The position numbers and the translations under genes are program-made. The notes under the pieces are model-generated. The model did no database searches. It was not told the DNA's origin and was given only the letters and a program-made list of their open reading frames with translations. Shown here piece by piece: positions 48,585-60,535 of a DNA stretch of 64,000 nt. The DNA lies in assembly GCA_016169945.1 (NCBI GenBank), contig JADLSH010000008.1, positions 62,001 through 126,000 of the forward strand. Reading direction: 5' to 3'. The stretch's first letter is position 1. Each line of letters starts with the position of its first letter. The stretch is from Trachythela sp. YZ-2020. Its lineage: Eukaryota; Cnidaria; Anthozoa; Malacalcyonacea; Clavulariidae.

Positions 48585-50252
48585 ATGTCTTCGTCTATAA
48601 ATGAAAAGGTAAGTTTTGTTTATTTTAATTTTGTGCATGTTATTTTTGGGAATAGACTAGTTAGTCACTATTAAATTTCTTGTCAGTTGTCAGACTGCAA
48701 ATGCAGAAATACTTGCTTGAGGAAAGATGGTGAAAAGAAGAAGGGTTGTCCCTGCAGAACAGCTAGTCGTTATTGTTCTCAGTTATGTGTATGTGGAAAT
48801 AAAGAGAAACCATGCGTAAACAATGTAGGTTTGTACATTTTACATAAGTAATTCAGCACTGTATTGCGCGATTGCGCCTATTTTGCATAAAAATATTTTG
48901 GAAATACGTATTCTTATGCACATTAGCATATATGTACATATTATAAGCTCTGCTATGCATTTCTTATATGTGTACTTTGTTTCATTTGTTTTATCTTTTC
49001 ATATATTTTGTTGCAACTGTTTATGATGTCGGTTGATTGTTTATTATCTGTTATGCAGGAAGGATATTTTCCGCCACCAAAAACGAAGAGAAGTAAAGGC
49101 CAATCTACTGGCCAAAGTAGCCATGATGACCAGTCAAATAGACCATCAACATCTGCTTTAAGACAATCAGAGGATGATGAAAACAGACTAGAAAACAATC
49201 AAGTTAAGGTAAGAAATGCAAGTATAAATTTCCCAACTTTAATATACTGTAGTCAGTACACTTTGCAAAAGCTGCCTTGTTTATGTTGACATATGTCATG
49301 GATCATTGAATCATATTTTCAACATAAACAAATGCATAGTGTTTCCACAAACTAGTGCTGAGGATCAAGAATCGTGTACTTTTAATTTGAATTAGATATA
49401 TCCAGCAATTTTGTTAAATACCTTACTTCAAAATAATTCTAACTGATTTCTATCTGAATTCTATCTGAATTTCCCTATAATTTGTTTTAGGCACATGAAA
49501 AGGGCTGCCTAGAGAGTTTGTGGGCCTGGGGCAAAAATTTTACTTTGGGGCCCTATTAACCTTCAACATGAAAAACCTCCAACTAGGATGCGTGTAGACT
49601 TAAGTTGAAAGGTGTGCCGGCCACCTATTTTAAAAATACTCTCAACTTGCAAAGAGGCCATTATAAAGACCTGCATTAGCATTCGCATAACTTATAACAC
49701 ATACATTATTTTTTACGCATTTCTTGATACTTTGGATGCTGATATGATCAAACAGCTTGCACTATGTGTCCTCCAAAGGGGGTTGGCAGTATGGATTATA
49801 TTCATAGCATGATGAATGTAATGTATGATGGTGATGAGGACGAAGTACCACGTGCTCAACAGAATATTCAGGAAGCATCATCACCATCAAACAGCAATGA
49901 AAGACAGGAACCTGTTCCTGATTGGTGCAAATGTGGCCGTTGCTTTATCATGCCACAGGACAAATGAAAACAGGTTCTGTAAACACAAGAAGTGCGTTAC
50001 AAACACAAGAAGATTTACAAAACTGTGTGTTGACCCAGAATTTTTGTTACTTAGCAGCCGAAATGTTGGTGATATCCGGAACGACCCAAAAGGTAATAGT
50101 ACCAGGGCATTTAGAAAGCAGGCATACCGACATCATATTTTAGATACATATGGATACTTAAGTAAAGGAAACAGAAAAGTGGCCCCATCGTGTGTGGTGA
50201 CATCATTAGAAGGCATTATCCATCTCCAGCTGGTGTATATATGGGATATTGA
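48585..50252 (+). pseudogene. CRC-like cysteine-rich plus P2X7 C-terminal-domain gene, frameshifted
   Basis: Exons 48585-48608 (MSSSINEK), 48687-48824 and 49059-49208 join in phase 0. Exon 2 reads DCKCRNTC..GCPCRTASRYCSQLCVCG, a Cys pattern like tesmin/TSO1 CXC modules. A last coding block (about 49715-50252) reads DMIKQLALCVLQRG, WCKCGRCFIMPQD, FCKHKKCVT, FTKLCVD, FRKQAYRHHILDTYGYLSKG, APSCVV and RRHYPSPAGVYMGY, then stop. That order of Cys/His residues matches the cytoplasmic tail of P2X7 receptors, found as stand-alone proteins in cnidarians. Single-base shifts occur near 49778 (G run), 49965 (A run) and 50195. The last acceptor is unresolved. Repeat sequence at 49492-49600 interrupts the preceding intron. 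Confidence 0.68.
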
Positions 50253-50341
50253 GAACATTAAGAATGGAATATTTCAAGATTTTGTGGCATCTCGTTCGAT
50301 TGAGCTTATAGTTGAAGGTGTTTTGTAGATGGAATACTCGA

Positions 50342-50476
50342 ACGAAAAGTTATATACATTTTTCAGACATAACCAGGAGCAGTTGCGAAAAATGCAACTT
50401 TAGGTCCTCTGGCAGGAATCGAATCTGCGGCCCTGCGATTCCGGTGCAGCGCTCTAACCAACTGAGCTACAGCGTC
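50342..50476 (-). mobile_element. tRNA-derived SINE
   Basis: On the minus strand it begins GACGCTGTAGCTCAGTTGGT (A box TAGCTCAGTTGG), has GATTCGATTCC (B box) and continues into a non-tRNA body ending near ATGTCTGAAAAATG. The anticodon arm does not fold well, so it is a SINE head and not a functional tRNA. Confidence 0.75.
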
Positions 50477-50782
50477 CAGTTGTCGAGCATTAACTACAGA
50501 TTCATAAAAACGTTCTATTTCAATGTAGGTATCATGTGTAATTTGTTACAAAAATGGTTCAAATTGTGCGATATATTGTTTTATTTGGTACGCTTAGAGT
50601 ATTTCCAACAATGACAGTGCATAATATAGCCAAGAAAAGGCTAGTTAAACAAGCGTCCTGGGGCAATCTAGTCTAATTCATTAATTAAATACCCAATATT
50701 ATATGGCTTTGGCTTCAGATGTTCAGAGGTAGTCACCTCAACGCAAAATGCTCAGAAAAGAACGTTTGAAAGATATTTGCAT

Positions 50783-51090
50783 CAGTGGCGGATTACCAAA
50801 TAGGCAGAGTAGGCAGAAGCCTATACTCGCCCGGGCTTTCAAGAGGCCCGTGATATTCAGAAAATGCACTTTTTATTAGAATTATTACTATTTTTGACAT
50901 TAGTTCAGCAAAACAGCCTCAAAAAGCGGGAAATAGCATTCCCGAGACCTTAAATTTCCAAACATTTAGGCGGAACATGGCCCGGACCTCGCTAAAAGAT
51001 GTGTTACCGTTTACAGGCGTGAAAATATCATTCTCAAGACCAGCGAATTGTACTTAGCCAATAGACCCCGTAACTGGTAATCCGCCACTG
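50783..51090. mobile_element. 308-bp hAT-type MITE with perfect 8-bp target duplication
   Basis: Ends CAGTGGCGGATTACCA and TGGTAATCCGCCACTG are perfect inverted repeats. ATTTGCAT flanks it on both sides (50775-50782 and 51091-51098). Eight-base duplications and CAG..CTG ends are hAT hallmarks. Non-coding. A second copy is at 54273-54580. Confidence 0.9.
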
Positions 51091-51330
51091 ATTTGCATGT
51101 TTAATAATTATGATATCGGACCGCACTCTGCATGACCCAAGCATTGTTGACATTTGACAAGCTGCTGTTAAATAAAACGCCAGAATGGCCCAGAAAAGAT
51201 TTCGATCACGTACTGACCGATTTACTCGCCGACCAAATTCCAAAAATTAAAATAACACGCGCGAGGAGGGTTCGGAACTGATTCGGAACGTCATCCTAGA
51301 AGTTGATTATTGAAAAGAAACAGTCGCAGA

Positions 51331-52694
51331 ATGTTGAACAAAATTTCGCTCGCTCTGGGAGTTGTGGTCACTATCTCAGCTTTGGGTAGGAAAATTGTCA
51401 AATTTTCACAAACAAACTATAAAATAGACTATCTTTCCTATAGTATATATATACATGAACTTGTGGTTAGCTCATGACAGCTGGACTCTGTAGCTCAGTT
51501 GGCAGAGCGCTGCACAATTCCTGCCAGAGCGCCTATAGTTGCATTTTTCTCAACTGCCCTGCATGGTTAGGTCTGAAAATATGTATGTAATTTCGCTCGA
51601 AATTTCCATGTACAAACACAATTAATTCTAAACCGAAGTTCGTCTAGAGTTATCATCCGTTTCTACTTATGAGGGTGGTAAAGGGTATTTTCGTGAGCCG
51701 TGAATTGCCAATATTTGCAGTTCCGGCCGTGAAATGTGAAATGACGGATTTTTATTTCGTGAAACGTGATTTACATCGCTAGCCGTGAGCCGTGATTGCC
51801 GGTAATTTTTGTGTGTGAAACGAGAAATGTATTTTAGGCTGGTAGAACAAAGACTTCACGAGCAGTGAAGAGCAATGCTTTGGATGTAACAATTTTACTT
51901 CATGCATGTATTTTTTTGATTTTTACCACATATATCGGTTGTTTTTTAACAATTTATTGTTTCCATGTTGAGTTTTTCTTGGTGAAATTAGTTTCGAAAA
52001 CGTAAAAATTATGTAACGGGTTGAGAAAGGCTTTAAATATTCAATGTAGAAAATAAAATTTACACAGGTTGAACGGCGTTTTCTTCAATTTTCGTGATAT
52101 GGCTAATTTTTTACACATGAAACGTGAAATGGCTGTTTTGCTTCACGCGTGAAACGCGATCCGAAGCCCCCATTTACCACCCACACTTATGAGTTTTCAA
52201 CCCTAATCCAAACCCTCTACCTAACGCTAACCCATGAACAACGAAACATGACTCCATGACTTTTTGCTGTTACAGGGAGTGCTCTGATATGCAATTATTG
52301 CAAATACTCGTCAGCAATGCCAAAAGCCCAACAAATGTGCAACTCTAAAAGTACAGTCAACTGTACCAGTGATTATTGTATTACTGCAACTTATACCGAT
52401 AGTAGCGGAACGGTATTTGTTACTAGAGAATGTGCCAATGTTAATTGTCCCGATACTCAAGGACCATGTGGCGTCATGTTCAAAGCGTTTAATTTGAAAT
52501 CCTGCGTTGTGGCGTGTTGTACGGCCGATAATTGTAACAATCATACCTTCAGTCCCACCCGCAGTCTCACAACCAATCCCACTCCCAGTCTCACCACCAG
52601 TCCCAGCACCTGTCCCATCAGCAGTGCAAATGATATCATGGCGACCAAGTTCACTCTTTCCTTGATGGTGATTGTTGGCTTCCTTATTGCTTAA
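51331..52694 (+). CDS. Ly6/uPAR (three-finger) domain, GPI-anchored surface protein
   Basis: Exon 1 is 51331-51385, exon 2 is 52276-52694, phase 1, giving 157 residues. Exon 1 encodes a signal peptide (MLNKISLALGVVVTISALG). Exon 2 starts ICNYCKYSS and carries about ten cysteines spaced as in LU domains. It ends with the diagnostic CCTADNCNN, where the last Asn follows the final Cys. A Thr/Ser/Pro-rich stalk (about residues 108-135) and a hydrophobic C-terminal tail (FTLSLMVIVGFLIA) after a small-residue site indicate a GPI anchor. Separate signal-peptide and LU exons are typical for the family. Ligand unknown. The gene is intact, unlike its neighbours. Confidence 0.88.
51484..51610 (+). mobile_element. 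tRNA-derived SINE, deleted copy, in Ly6 intron
   Basis: Has the same head (TGTAGCTCAGTTGG..GAGCGCTGCAC) and body (GTTGCATTTTTC.CAACTGC..GGTTA.GTCTGAAAA) as 50342-50476. The part with the B box is missing. Confidence 0.7.
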
Positions 52695-52896
52695 TTGATG
52701 GTTTTTGTACAACTGCATGGTATGCCCATGCAATGCCCAGAATTAATTTTCGTAGATGTTCCTTGTAGTGTCAGTGTATGTTAAAATATCAATATTCTTT
52801 CAAATATTTTACACGATTTTTTTAACCGTAGGTCACTGGTAATATACTTCTAAATTAATTTTGTCAAAATCAGATCTCTTTAAAAGAGTGTACTAA

Positions 52897-53158
52897 CCCC
52901 TCTCCTCCTCCGCAGAGGCTGTATTATTACGATTATTATTACGCTAACATGACGCATTTCACTACGCCGCTGGGCAGGGTAACGCAGGCGGAGAACGAGG
53001 GAGAAGAAGGAAGGCGCGCTCTCCTTCCTTCTCGCACGTTTTGCGCCTGCGTTCCTTCGCCGAGCGGCTCATATTCCTCGTAATGCGCCATGTAAAGCGT
53101 AGTGAAATGCGTCATTACAATAATCGTAATAATAAAACGGCCTCTGCGGAGGAGAGAG
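52897..53158. mobile_element. MITE with CTCCGCAGAGG ends
   Basis: CTCCTCCGCAGAGGC at the left and GCCTCTGCGGAGGAG at the right. Arms pair through ATTATTACGATTATT and ATGACGCATTTCACTACGC. The GC-rich centre (GGAAGGCGCGCTCTCCTTCC) is itself self-complementary. Same terminus as 23262-23455. Confidence 0.85.
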
Positions 53159-53990
53159 TTATAACCCTCTTGTTGCTGCAAATCTAATTTTTTTGGCACA
53201 AAAGCATATTAGGCCTTTATCGTGAAATGCCGGGTCTTAGCATAACACTTAGCATATCAGTCCGCCACTTGACATTAAAAATTGAAACCAACAAAAGCGT
53301 AAGATGGGTGTTTCATTATCTAGCGTCCATCTTAAACCACGTGCTTAAACATTTTGCTTTCGGTCATGTTGTTCCACATTGTTTAAAGAAGACAAATTTG
53401 ATAGCCAGAAAACTCAGGAAAGGTAATATTTTGTCTTCGCATGCATGACTAACGTTATTTATAATGGATAGCTCTAGCAGTTATTAACTGTTTGCCCAGA
53501 GGTTTTCCTCTCTTATTGGTTCAGTATTACTACAGAAGGAAACCTAAACTAAACTAACAATTTATATGCTGGATAGTTCTATAAATTCTAAACTTTTCTC
53601 GCTAGAGATCCAGTGGGAGCTATCCATTATTAGTGCAGTGTTACTACATGAGGAAGCCTAAAGTAAACTATGTTACGAAAGCGCAATTTCGTTCCACGAG
53701 GCGGGATATTTAGATGGATAAAACAACGTGTGACGGAAATAATTCGTTCCATGCACTCATGCGAGTTTCCAAGCAACGCACAGACCTCTTCCCTCATATA
53801 AGGCTCATATAGATTATGACAGCAGCGATTATCAGGTAACCAATCAGCTACAACGAAACAAAACCACATGATGAAAAGTAAATATATAAGTAAATATGTG
53901 ACGTGATTTTGAATGCTTTCTGATCACTGTGCTTCAATACCAACGCCTCTTTATTGAGTTCTTCGCTTCACGACACGAAGCTGCTTTTGA
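53159..53990. other. No gene seen; one small foldback
   Basis: TAATGGATAGCTC (about 53464) and GAGCTATCCATTA (about 53618-53630) bound a likely 170-bp MITE. The 73-codon ORF at 53227 has no support. Confidence 0.45.
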
Positions 53991-53994
53991 AGTT

Positions 53995-54585
53995 GGCATT
54001 TTGAAAACGTTCTATTTCAAGGTAGGTATCATGTGTAATTTGTTACAAAAATGGTTCAAATTGCGCGATATATTGTTTTATTTGTACGGTTTGAGTATTT
54101 ACGCAACGACAGTGCATAATATAGCCAAGAAAAGGCTAGATAAACAAGCGTCCTGAGGTAGTCTAATTCATTAATTAAATACCCAATATTATATGGCTTT
54201 GGCTTCAGATGTTGAGAGGTAGTCCTAGTCACCTCAACCCAAAATGCTCAAAAAAGAACGTTTGAAAGATATTTTCATCAGTGGCGGATTACCAAATAGG
54301 CAGAGTAGGTTGAAGTTTCACTCGCGGGCCAAGAGGCCCGTGATATTCAGAAAATGCACTTTTTATTAGAATTATTACTATTTTTGACATTAGTTCAGCA
54401 AAACAGCCTCAAAAAAGCGGGAAATAGTATTTCAAGAGATTAAATTTCCACACATTTAGGCGGAACATGGCCCGGACCTCGCTAAAAGATGTGTTACCGT
54501 TTACAGGCGTGAAAATATCATTCTCAAAACACGCGAATTTTACTTAGCCTACAGGCCCCGTAACTGGTAATGCGCCACTACGTAT
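53995..54585 (+). repeat. Direct copy of 50498-51090
   Basis: Shares AAACGTTCTATTTCAA..GTAGGTATCATG and then the whole hAT MITE (54273-54580). Similarity ends exactly at the right terminus of the MITE, and the ATTTGCAT duplication is not present there. Confidence 0.8.
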
Positions 54586-54999
54586 TGGTCAAACGTTGGC
54601 ACACCCATTCAAATTGAGTAACAATCCATATATATATATAGTTATATATATATAGGTCTAGGATAGTTAAGAGTAGCAAAATTTAAACTCTATAGGTTTT
54701 AGGACAATATGCTACTTGCTAGTTCTTACCTTGCCTCCTAACTCAAATGTTATTGATATGCAGCAGGTCAGGTCAAGTACTCAAGTTGCTATGTTCAAAA
54801 TAGTATAGAACATAAAGATGCTGTTGATTTGATGCATAATTTTCATCTTAAAATTCAAACTTCCTCATGTTTACAAACAATGCTCGCCCTTAAATGTGGA
54901 ATTGGTCAGAAAGTTTAAAACATTAGCTAGTATTCATGGTAGTCAAGTTCACTTTAGTACTGAAAACCTATGTATATAAACAGGATGCGCATGCTATTT

Positions 55000-55500
55000 A
55001 CAATTACACAATGTTTTATTTTTAATATGTTGTAGTATTTCTTATATACCTTTCTTATATACCTTAATGGCTTAATCTTCGACAGTTTGACTGTTTAACT
55101 GTTTAGTTTCTCCTTCAGAAATAGAACAACTACATTTGAAATTGGCCACATATTTTGAAGCATTCGTGCTAGTCGATACTTTCGTATTGAAAACCTTCGT
55201 ATTTCCACGTTTTTATACGAATTAACGACGTTTCGTCAATTTATTTTGACATTTCAAAACATAAGCGCCATGTTGAATTTAAGATCTAGCCTGCGAACAG
55301 GAAAAATCGAATGATGTCATGGCCTTGGGGAACATTACGTCATTGCATTGTAAGCCACTTGCTGATTGCTTATCAATTTAAATAAGCTCGTCCCTGAATG
55401 GCTACAAGCTAACATAACATTAACATTACATTACATTAACATTACATTTACAAGACGACAGCAATATATCTGCATTCGCAGATACAAAAAGCAAAACACT
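55000..55500 (+). repeat. Direct repeat flanking the minisatellite block (left)
   Basis: Matches 59105-59600 (for example CTTCGACAGTTTGACTG and AAGATCTAGCCTGCGAACAG). The copies enclose the CTATAGT arrays and central palindrome. Confidence 0.85.
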
Positions 55501-55835
55501 TTGCACTGGGACAGCAGGGCGGCAGGTTTGATTTTGTAAGGGCATATTGTATAGCTGCCTTATTCTCAACTGCAGTTAGACTTAGCATAATAATGTATAG
55601 TTTGCTCTTGAAAATTTCCAACTGCCCTTGATAGTTGTTTCATCAAGAAAATTGCTTAAAATCATTCTTATAATTATCGTGTAATAATTTAATTTTCACA
55701 CAATAGCTAAATGAAATAGTTGAACATTCTTGGTATTAATGAAACGATACAGTATGTCTACAAACTGCGATTTGTTGGGTCAATTTTAGGTTTTGCAGAC
55801 TGTTAAAGGATTAGTGTAAGGGTCACACTATACAT

Positions 55836-56475
55836 AGTGTCTATAGTCACTATGTTGTCTATAGTAACTATAGTGTCTATATAATGTCTATAATATCTAT
55901 AGTATCTCTGGTATCTATAGTGTCTATAGTGTCTGTAGCATGTATAGTCTCTATAGTCTCTATAGTGTCTTTAGTGTCTATAGCATCTATAGTCTCATAG
56001 TATCTATAGTATCTATAGTGTCTATAGTGCATGTCTATAGCATCTATAGTGTCTATAGTCTCTATAGTATCTATAGTCTCTATAGTATCTATAGCATCTA
56101 TAGTCTCTATAGCATCTATAGTCTCTATAGTATCTACTTTCTCTATAGTCTTTATAGCATCTATAGTCTCTATAGCATCTATAGCCTCTATAGTATCTAC
56201 TTTCTCTATAGTCTTTATAGTATCTATAGTCTCTATAGTATCTATAGTCTCTATAGTATCTACTGTCTCTATAGTCTTTATAGCATCTATAGTCTTTATA
56301 GTATCTACTGTCTCTATAGTCTCTATAGTCTCTATAGTCTCTACAGTATCTATAGTCTCTATAGTATCTATAGCATCTATAGTGTCTATAGTATCTATAG
56401 TATCTACTTTCTCTATAGTCTTTATAGTATGTATAGTCTCTATAGTATCTATAGTATCTATAGTATCTATGGTAG
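55836..56475. repeat. 9-bp minisatellite (TCTATAGTN), array 1
   Basis: About 640 bp of TCTATAGTA/TCTATAGTC/TCTATAGCA units. Since 9 is a multiple of 3, all six frames can stay open, giving false Tyr-Ser-rich and Ile-Val-Ser-rich ORFs. Confidence 0.95.
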
Positions 56476-56489
56476 TATAGTACTATCTC

Positions 56490-57815
56490 ATAGTGACTAT
56501 AGGCTTGCAAATCACCTATTTCGATAAGACCAATCATGAAGTAGGCCAAAAAAAAACAGTGAGGTGGGCTATAAACATGCCATTAAATGAGTGTCAAAAA
56601 CATATAGAAGCGAAACAAAACAAACACTTTCGTGAAAATACCTGAAGGCACAAAAAGTTGGTTTTAATATATCACAGCTAGGTTTTTGCTGAATATAACG
56701 ATATAAATGAGGGTAAAACGAATAATTTTCAAAATAAACACTTGTGGTTGAGCCGTACGGAAAAAGTTTTATACATGTACGTTTCAACAGCGAGAAAACG
56801 CTGCCTTTCATCTCTGCTTTCATGGAAGAAAAATAGTGTATTTGTTATCGCTTACTTTTAAAAATGTCAAAAATATATCCTCCTTGAATTTCAGCGGCAG
56901 TTTTTTTCATTTAAGACTTTGAATCAGGCTCAAAAAAACGTTAAATTTTTGTTTTAAATTCGGCAGCTTGCGAAGAAGCCATTTTGAAAAAAGGTGATAG
57001 TCACTGGGCAGTGACTATCACTTTTTGGAGGCTCAATTTGGACCAATCAGAATGCAGGAAAAGCAATGGACACCTCACAATTTCTACTAAAGTATCTATA
57101 GTCTCTTTAGTAGAAATTTCCAGGTGACTATCGATTTTCCTGCATGCTGATTGGTCCAAATTGAGCCTCTAAAAAGTGATAGTCACTGGTCAGTGACTAT
57201 CACTTTTTTTTTCAAAATGGCTTCTTCGAAGCTTCTGAATTTAAAACAAAATCGTTTTTGAGCCTGATTCAAAGTTTTAAATGAAAAAACTGCTCGCTAA
57301 ATTAAAGGAGGATATATTTTGACATTTTTAAAGGTAAGTGATAACAAATACACTATATTTCTTCCATGAAAGGCAGCGTTTTCTCGCTGTTGAAATGAAC
57401 ATGTATAAAACTTTTTCCGTACGGCTCAACCACAAGTGTTTATTTTGAAAATTATTCGTTTTATCCTCATTTATATCGTTATATTCAGCAAAAACCTAGC
57501 TGTGATATATTTTTAAAACCATTCTACTTTGTATTTGAGCCTTTCCAAAGTATTTTTCTCATGAAATTGTTTGTTTTTGTTTCGCTTCGATATGTTTTTG
57601 ACACTCGTCTGCCGGCATGTTTTAATAACCGGCCTCTGAGAAAAGCGCTGAATTTTGTCCATAGCCTTTCAACTGACCTCTAACTTTCTGTGTTTGTTTT
57701 TCTTGAAATTTTCTACTAAACATTAGTCGTTCAGGCTCGGTGATTACAAGCCTATAGTCACTTCGCCTTCGGCTCAGTGACTATAGGCTTGTAATCACCT
57801 CGCCTTCGGCGACTA
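56490..57815. mobile_element. ~1.3 kb palindromic element between the two CTATAGT arrays
   Basis: Outer ends carry AGTGACTATAGGCTTG (about 56492 and 57768). Long arms pair, for example ATAGTCACTGGGCAGTGACT near 56998 and its partner near 57180, and GTTGAGCCGTACGGAAAAAG with its complement at 57412-57430. The loop at about 57085 reads AAAGTATCTATAGTCTCTTT, which is minisatellite-like sequence. No protein is encoded. Confidence 0.8.
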
Positions 57816-57824
57816 ATTGTTAAA

Positions 57825-58950
57825 TAGTCTCTATAGTCTCTACAGTATCTACAGTCTCTATAGTCTCTATAGTCTCTATAGTCTCTACAGTATCTATAGT
57901 CTCTATAGTATCTATAGCATCTATAGTGTCTATAGTATCTATAGCATCTATAGTCTCTATAGTATCTATAGTCTCTATAGTATCTATAGTCTCTATAGTA
58001 TCTACTGTCTCTATAGTCTCTATAGTATCTATAGTCTCTATAGCATCTATAGTCTCTACAGTATCTATAGCATCTATAGTATCTATAGTCTCTATAGTAT
58101 CTATAGTATCTATAGTATCTATAGTATCTATAGTATCTATAGTCTCTATAGTGTCTACAGTATCTATAGTCTCTATAGCATCTATAGTCTCTACAGTATC
58201 TATAGCATCTATAGTCTCTATAGTATCTATAGTCTCTATAGCATCTATAGTCTCTACAGTATCTATAGCATCTATAGTCTCTATAGTCTCTATAGTATCT
58301 ATTGTCTCTATAGCATCTATAGTCTCTACAGTATCTATAGCATCTATAGCATCTATAGCATCTATAGTCTCTATAGTATCTATAGTATCTATAGTATCTA
58401 TAGTCTCTATAGTCTCTACAGTATCTATAGTCTCTATAGTCTCTATAGTCTCTATAGTGTCTACAGTATCTATAGTCTCTATAGCATCTATAGTGTCTAT
58501 AGTATCTATAGCATCTATAGTCTCTATAGTATCTATAGTCTCTATAGTATCTATAGCATCTATAGTCTCTACAGTATCTATAGCATCTATAGCATCTATA
58601 GTCTCTATAGTATCTATAGTATCTATAGTATCTATAGTCTCTATAGTCTCTAAGTATCTATAGTCTCTATAGTCTCTATAGTCTCTATAGTGTCTACAGT
58701 ATCTATAGTCTCTATAGCATCTATAGTGTCTATAGTATCTATAGCATCTATAGTCTCTATAGTATCTATAGTCTCTATAGTATCTATAGTCTCTATAGTA
58801 TCTATAGTCTCTATAGTATCTACTGTCTCTATAGTATCTATAGTCTCCATAGCATCTATAGTCTCTATAGTCTCTACAGTATCTATAGTCTCTATAGTCT
58901 CTATAGCATCTATAGTATCTATAGCATCTAGAGTCTCTATAGCATCTATA
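57825..58950. repeat. 9-bp minisatellite (TCTATAGTN), array 2
   Basis: About 1.1 kb of the same unit family as array 1, with higher-order patterns of CTC, ATC and GCA variants. The long opposite-strand ORFs (up to 401 codons of Ile/Glu/Thr/Asp repeats) are by-products of the 9-bp period. Confidence 0.95.
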
Positions 58951-59104
58951 GTATTTTAAGATATTTAGGGATATATAGACACACCCATATTTGAGGACAT
59001 GCATACATATAGAAAGAGCCGGCAAGACATTTAATCGCGTGCACGGCGCACGTTTTGGTCAAACGTTGGCAGACCAATTCAAATGAGTAACAAATATATA
59101 TGTA

Positions 59105-59600
59105 CATATACAATTAGACAATGTTTTATTTTTAATATCTTGTAGTATTTCTTATATACCTTAAAATCTTCGACAGTTTGACTGTTTAGTTTGACAGTTT
59201 CTCCTTCAGAAATAGAACAACTACATTTGAAATTGGCCACACATTTTAAAACATTCGTTCTAGTCGATACTTTCGTAATGAAAGCCTTCGTATTTCCACG
59301 TTTTTATATGAATTAACGACGTTTTGTCAATTTATTTTGACATTTCAATACATAAGCGCCATGTTGAATTTAAGATCTAGCCTGCGAACAGGAAAAATTG
59401 AATGATGTGATGGCCTTGGGGAACACTACGTCATTGCATTGTAAGCCACTTGCTGATTGGTTATTAATTTAAATAAGCTCGTCACTGAATGGCTACAAGC
59501 TAACATTACATAACATTACATAACATTAACATTACATAACATTACATTTACAAGACGATAGCAATATATCTGCATTCGCAGATACAAAAAGCTTTACAGT
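59105..59600 (+). repeat. Direct repeat flanking the minisatellite block (right)
   Basis: Second copy of 55000-55500. It differs by small indels, including a longer ACATTAC run near 59500-59545. Confidence 0.85.
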
Positions 59601-60460
59601 ATTATACAATATTACAATATTACAAGGTAAACTGTAAAACATGGAATCTAGAATCTGGAATCTTGGAATCTTTGTATATTACACCAAAATGTATCTCTCG
59701 CTAATATATTGATTTCTATTATTTATTAGTTTCGGTACAGAATGCGTTACATTATATGCGTTATATATAAGATATTTTCGCAAGATTATCGGCTATTTCC
59801 TTAGGTATAGTATTACTTTAAACCACTTTCTAACACCTTCGCTTTGCGGCAGGAAACCAATTTCTATACAGGCGCCTGCATAGGGAACAAGCTCATTTGC
59901 ATTCAAGAATTAACAGCATACTATGCCTATAGACAGATAAACGCCAAGTATACATGTATAATGTGGCCGTATATTGTCACATGTATGTCGGTCGTCGATG
60001 AAACTGTAAACCGAGACTTTCCGGATGACTTAATTAGGAAAACAATATAGCATCACTGATCTAGGATGAAATCTTGCATGTTGTAATGTCCAGAGTACGA
60101 AACGATGTATTAAAAATCCTAGTAATGTAAAAGCAACTCATGCACTGGACGAAAATTAAATGTATACTCGCACCCATAGAGATTAAATCATTTTTTGCCG
60201 CATTTTTCTGTTAATCTCAATTTACTAAACTCTGTTTACATACTAGCTACAGTAATTATAAATATTGCAAGTATTTATTCCATTACATACATATAGCGAA
60301 ATCTTTCTGGAAGTAATATTAGCTTATCATCTTATCACAAGCCTTAACATATAGAAACCCGAAATTTTCAAGACCGGATATGTCGAGTTTGAATTACGCG
60401 TATTTCTGAATATTTATCAATAATAAATGCAGCTCCTTTAAGTAGGACCGCTTTTAGTTC
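59601..60460. other. No gene supported
   Basis: AT-rich. A 68-codon ORF at 59844 shows no domain. No repeat partner was found in the window. Confidence 0.4.
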
Positions 60461-60535
60461 TACACTAAAACAACTTTTGTTGTTCGCAGTAAGGAATTAT
60501 AAAGATTTTTAAGATTACAAAGGTTTGAGACAGTG

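Noticed and set aside
50400..50476. Functional tRNA gene
   Set aside because: A and B boxes are present, but the anticodon stem and loop are faulty and a SINE body follows; a second copy has the same body.
52311..52733. 140-codon minus-strand ORF
   Set aside because: Shadow of the Ly6 exon on the plus strand, which has a signal peptide exon, Cys pattern and splice sites.
56022..59025. ORFs of 149-401 codons with Tyr-Ser-Ile or Ile-Glu-Thr-Asp repeats
   Set aside because: They are translations of a 9-bp minisatellite that lacks stops in several frames of both strands. No start context, domain or non-repetitive part.
59844..60050. 68-codon ORF
   Set aside because: No domain, no splice context, no conserved copy.
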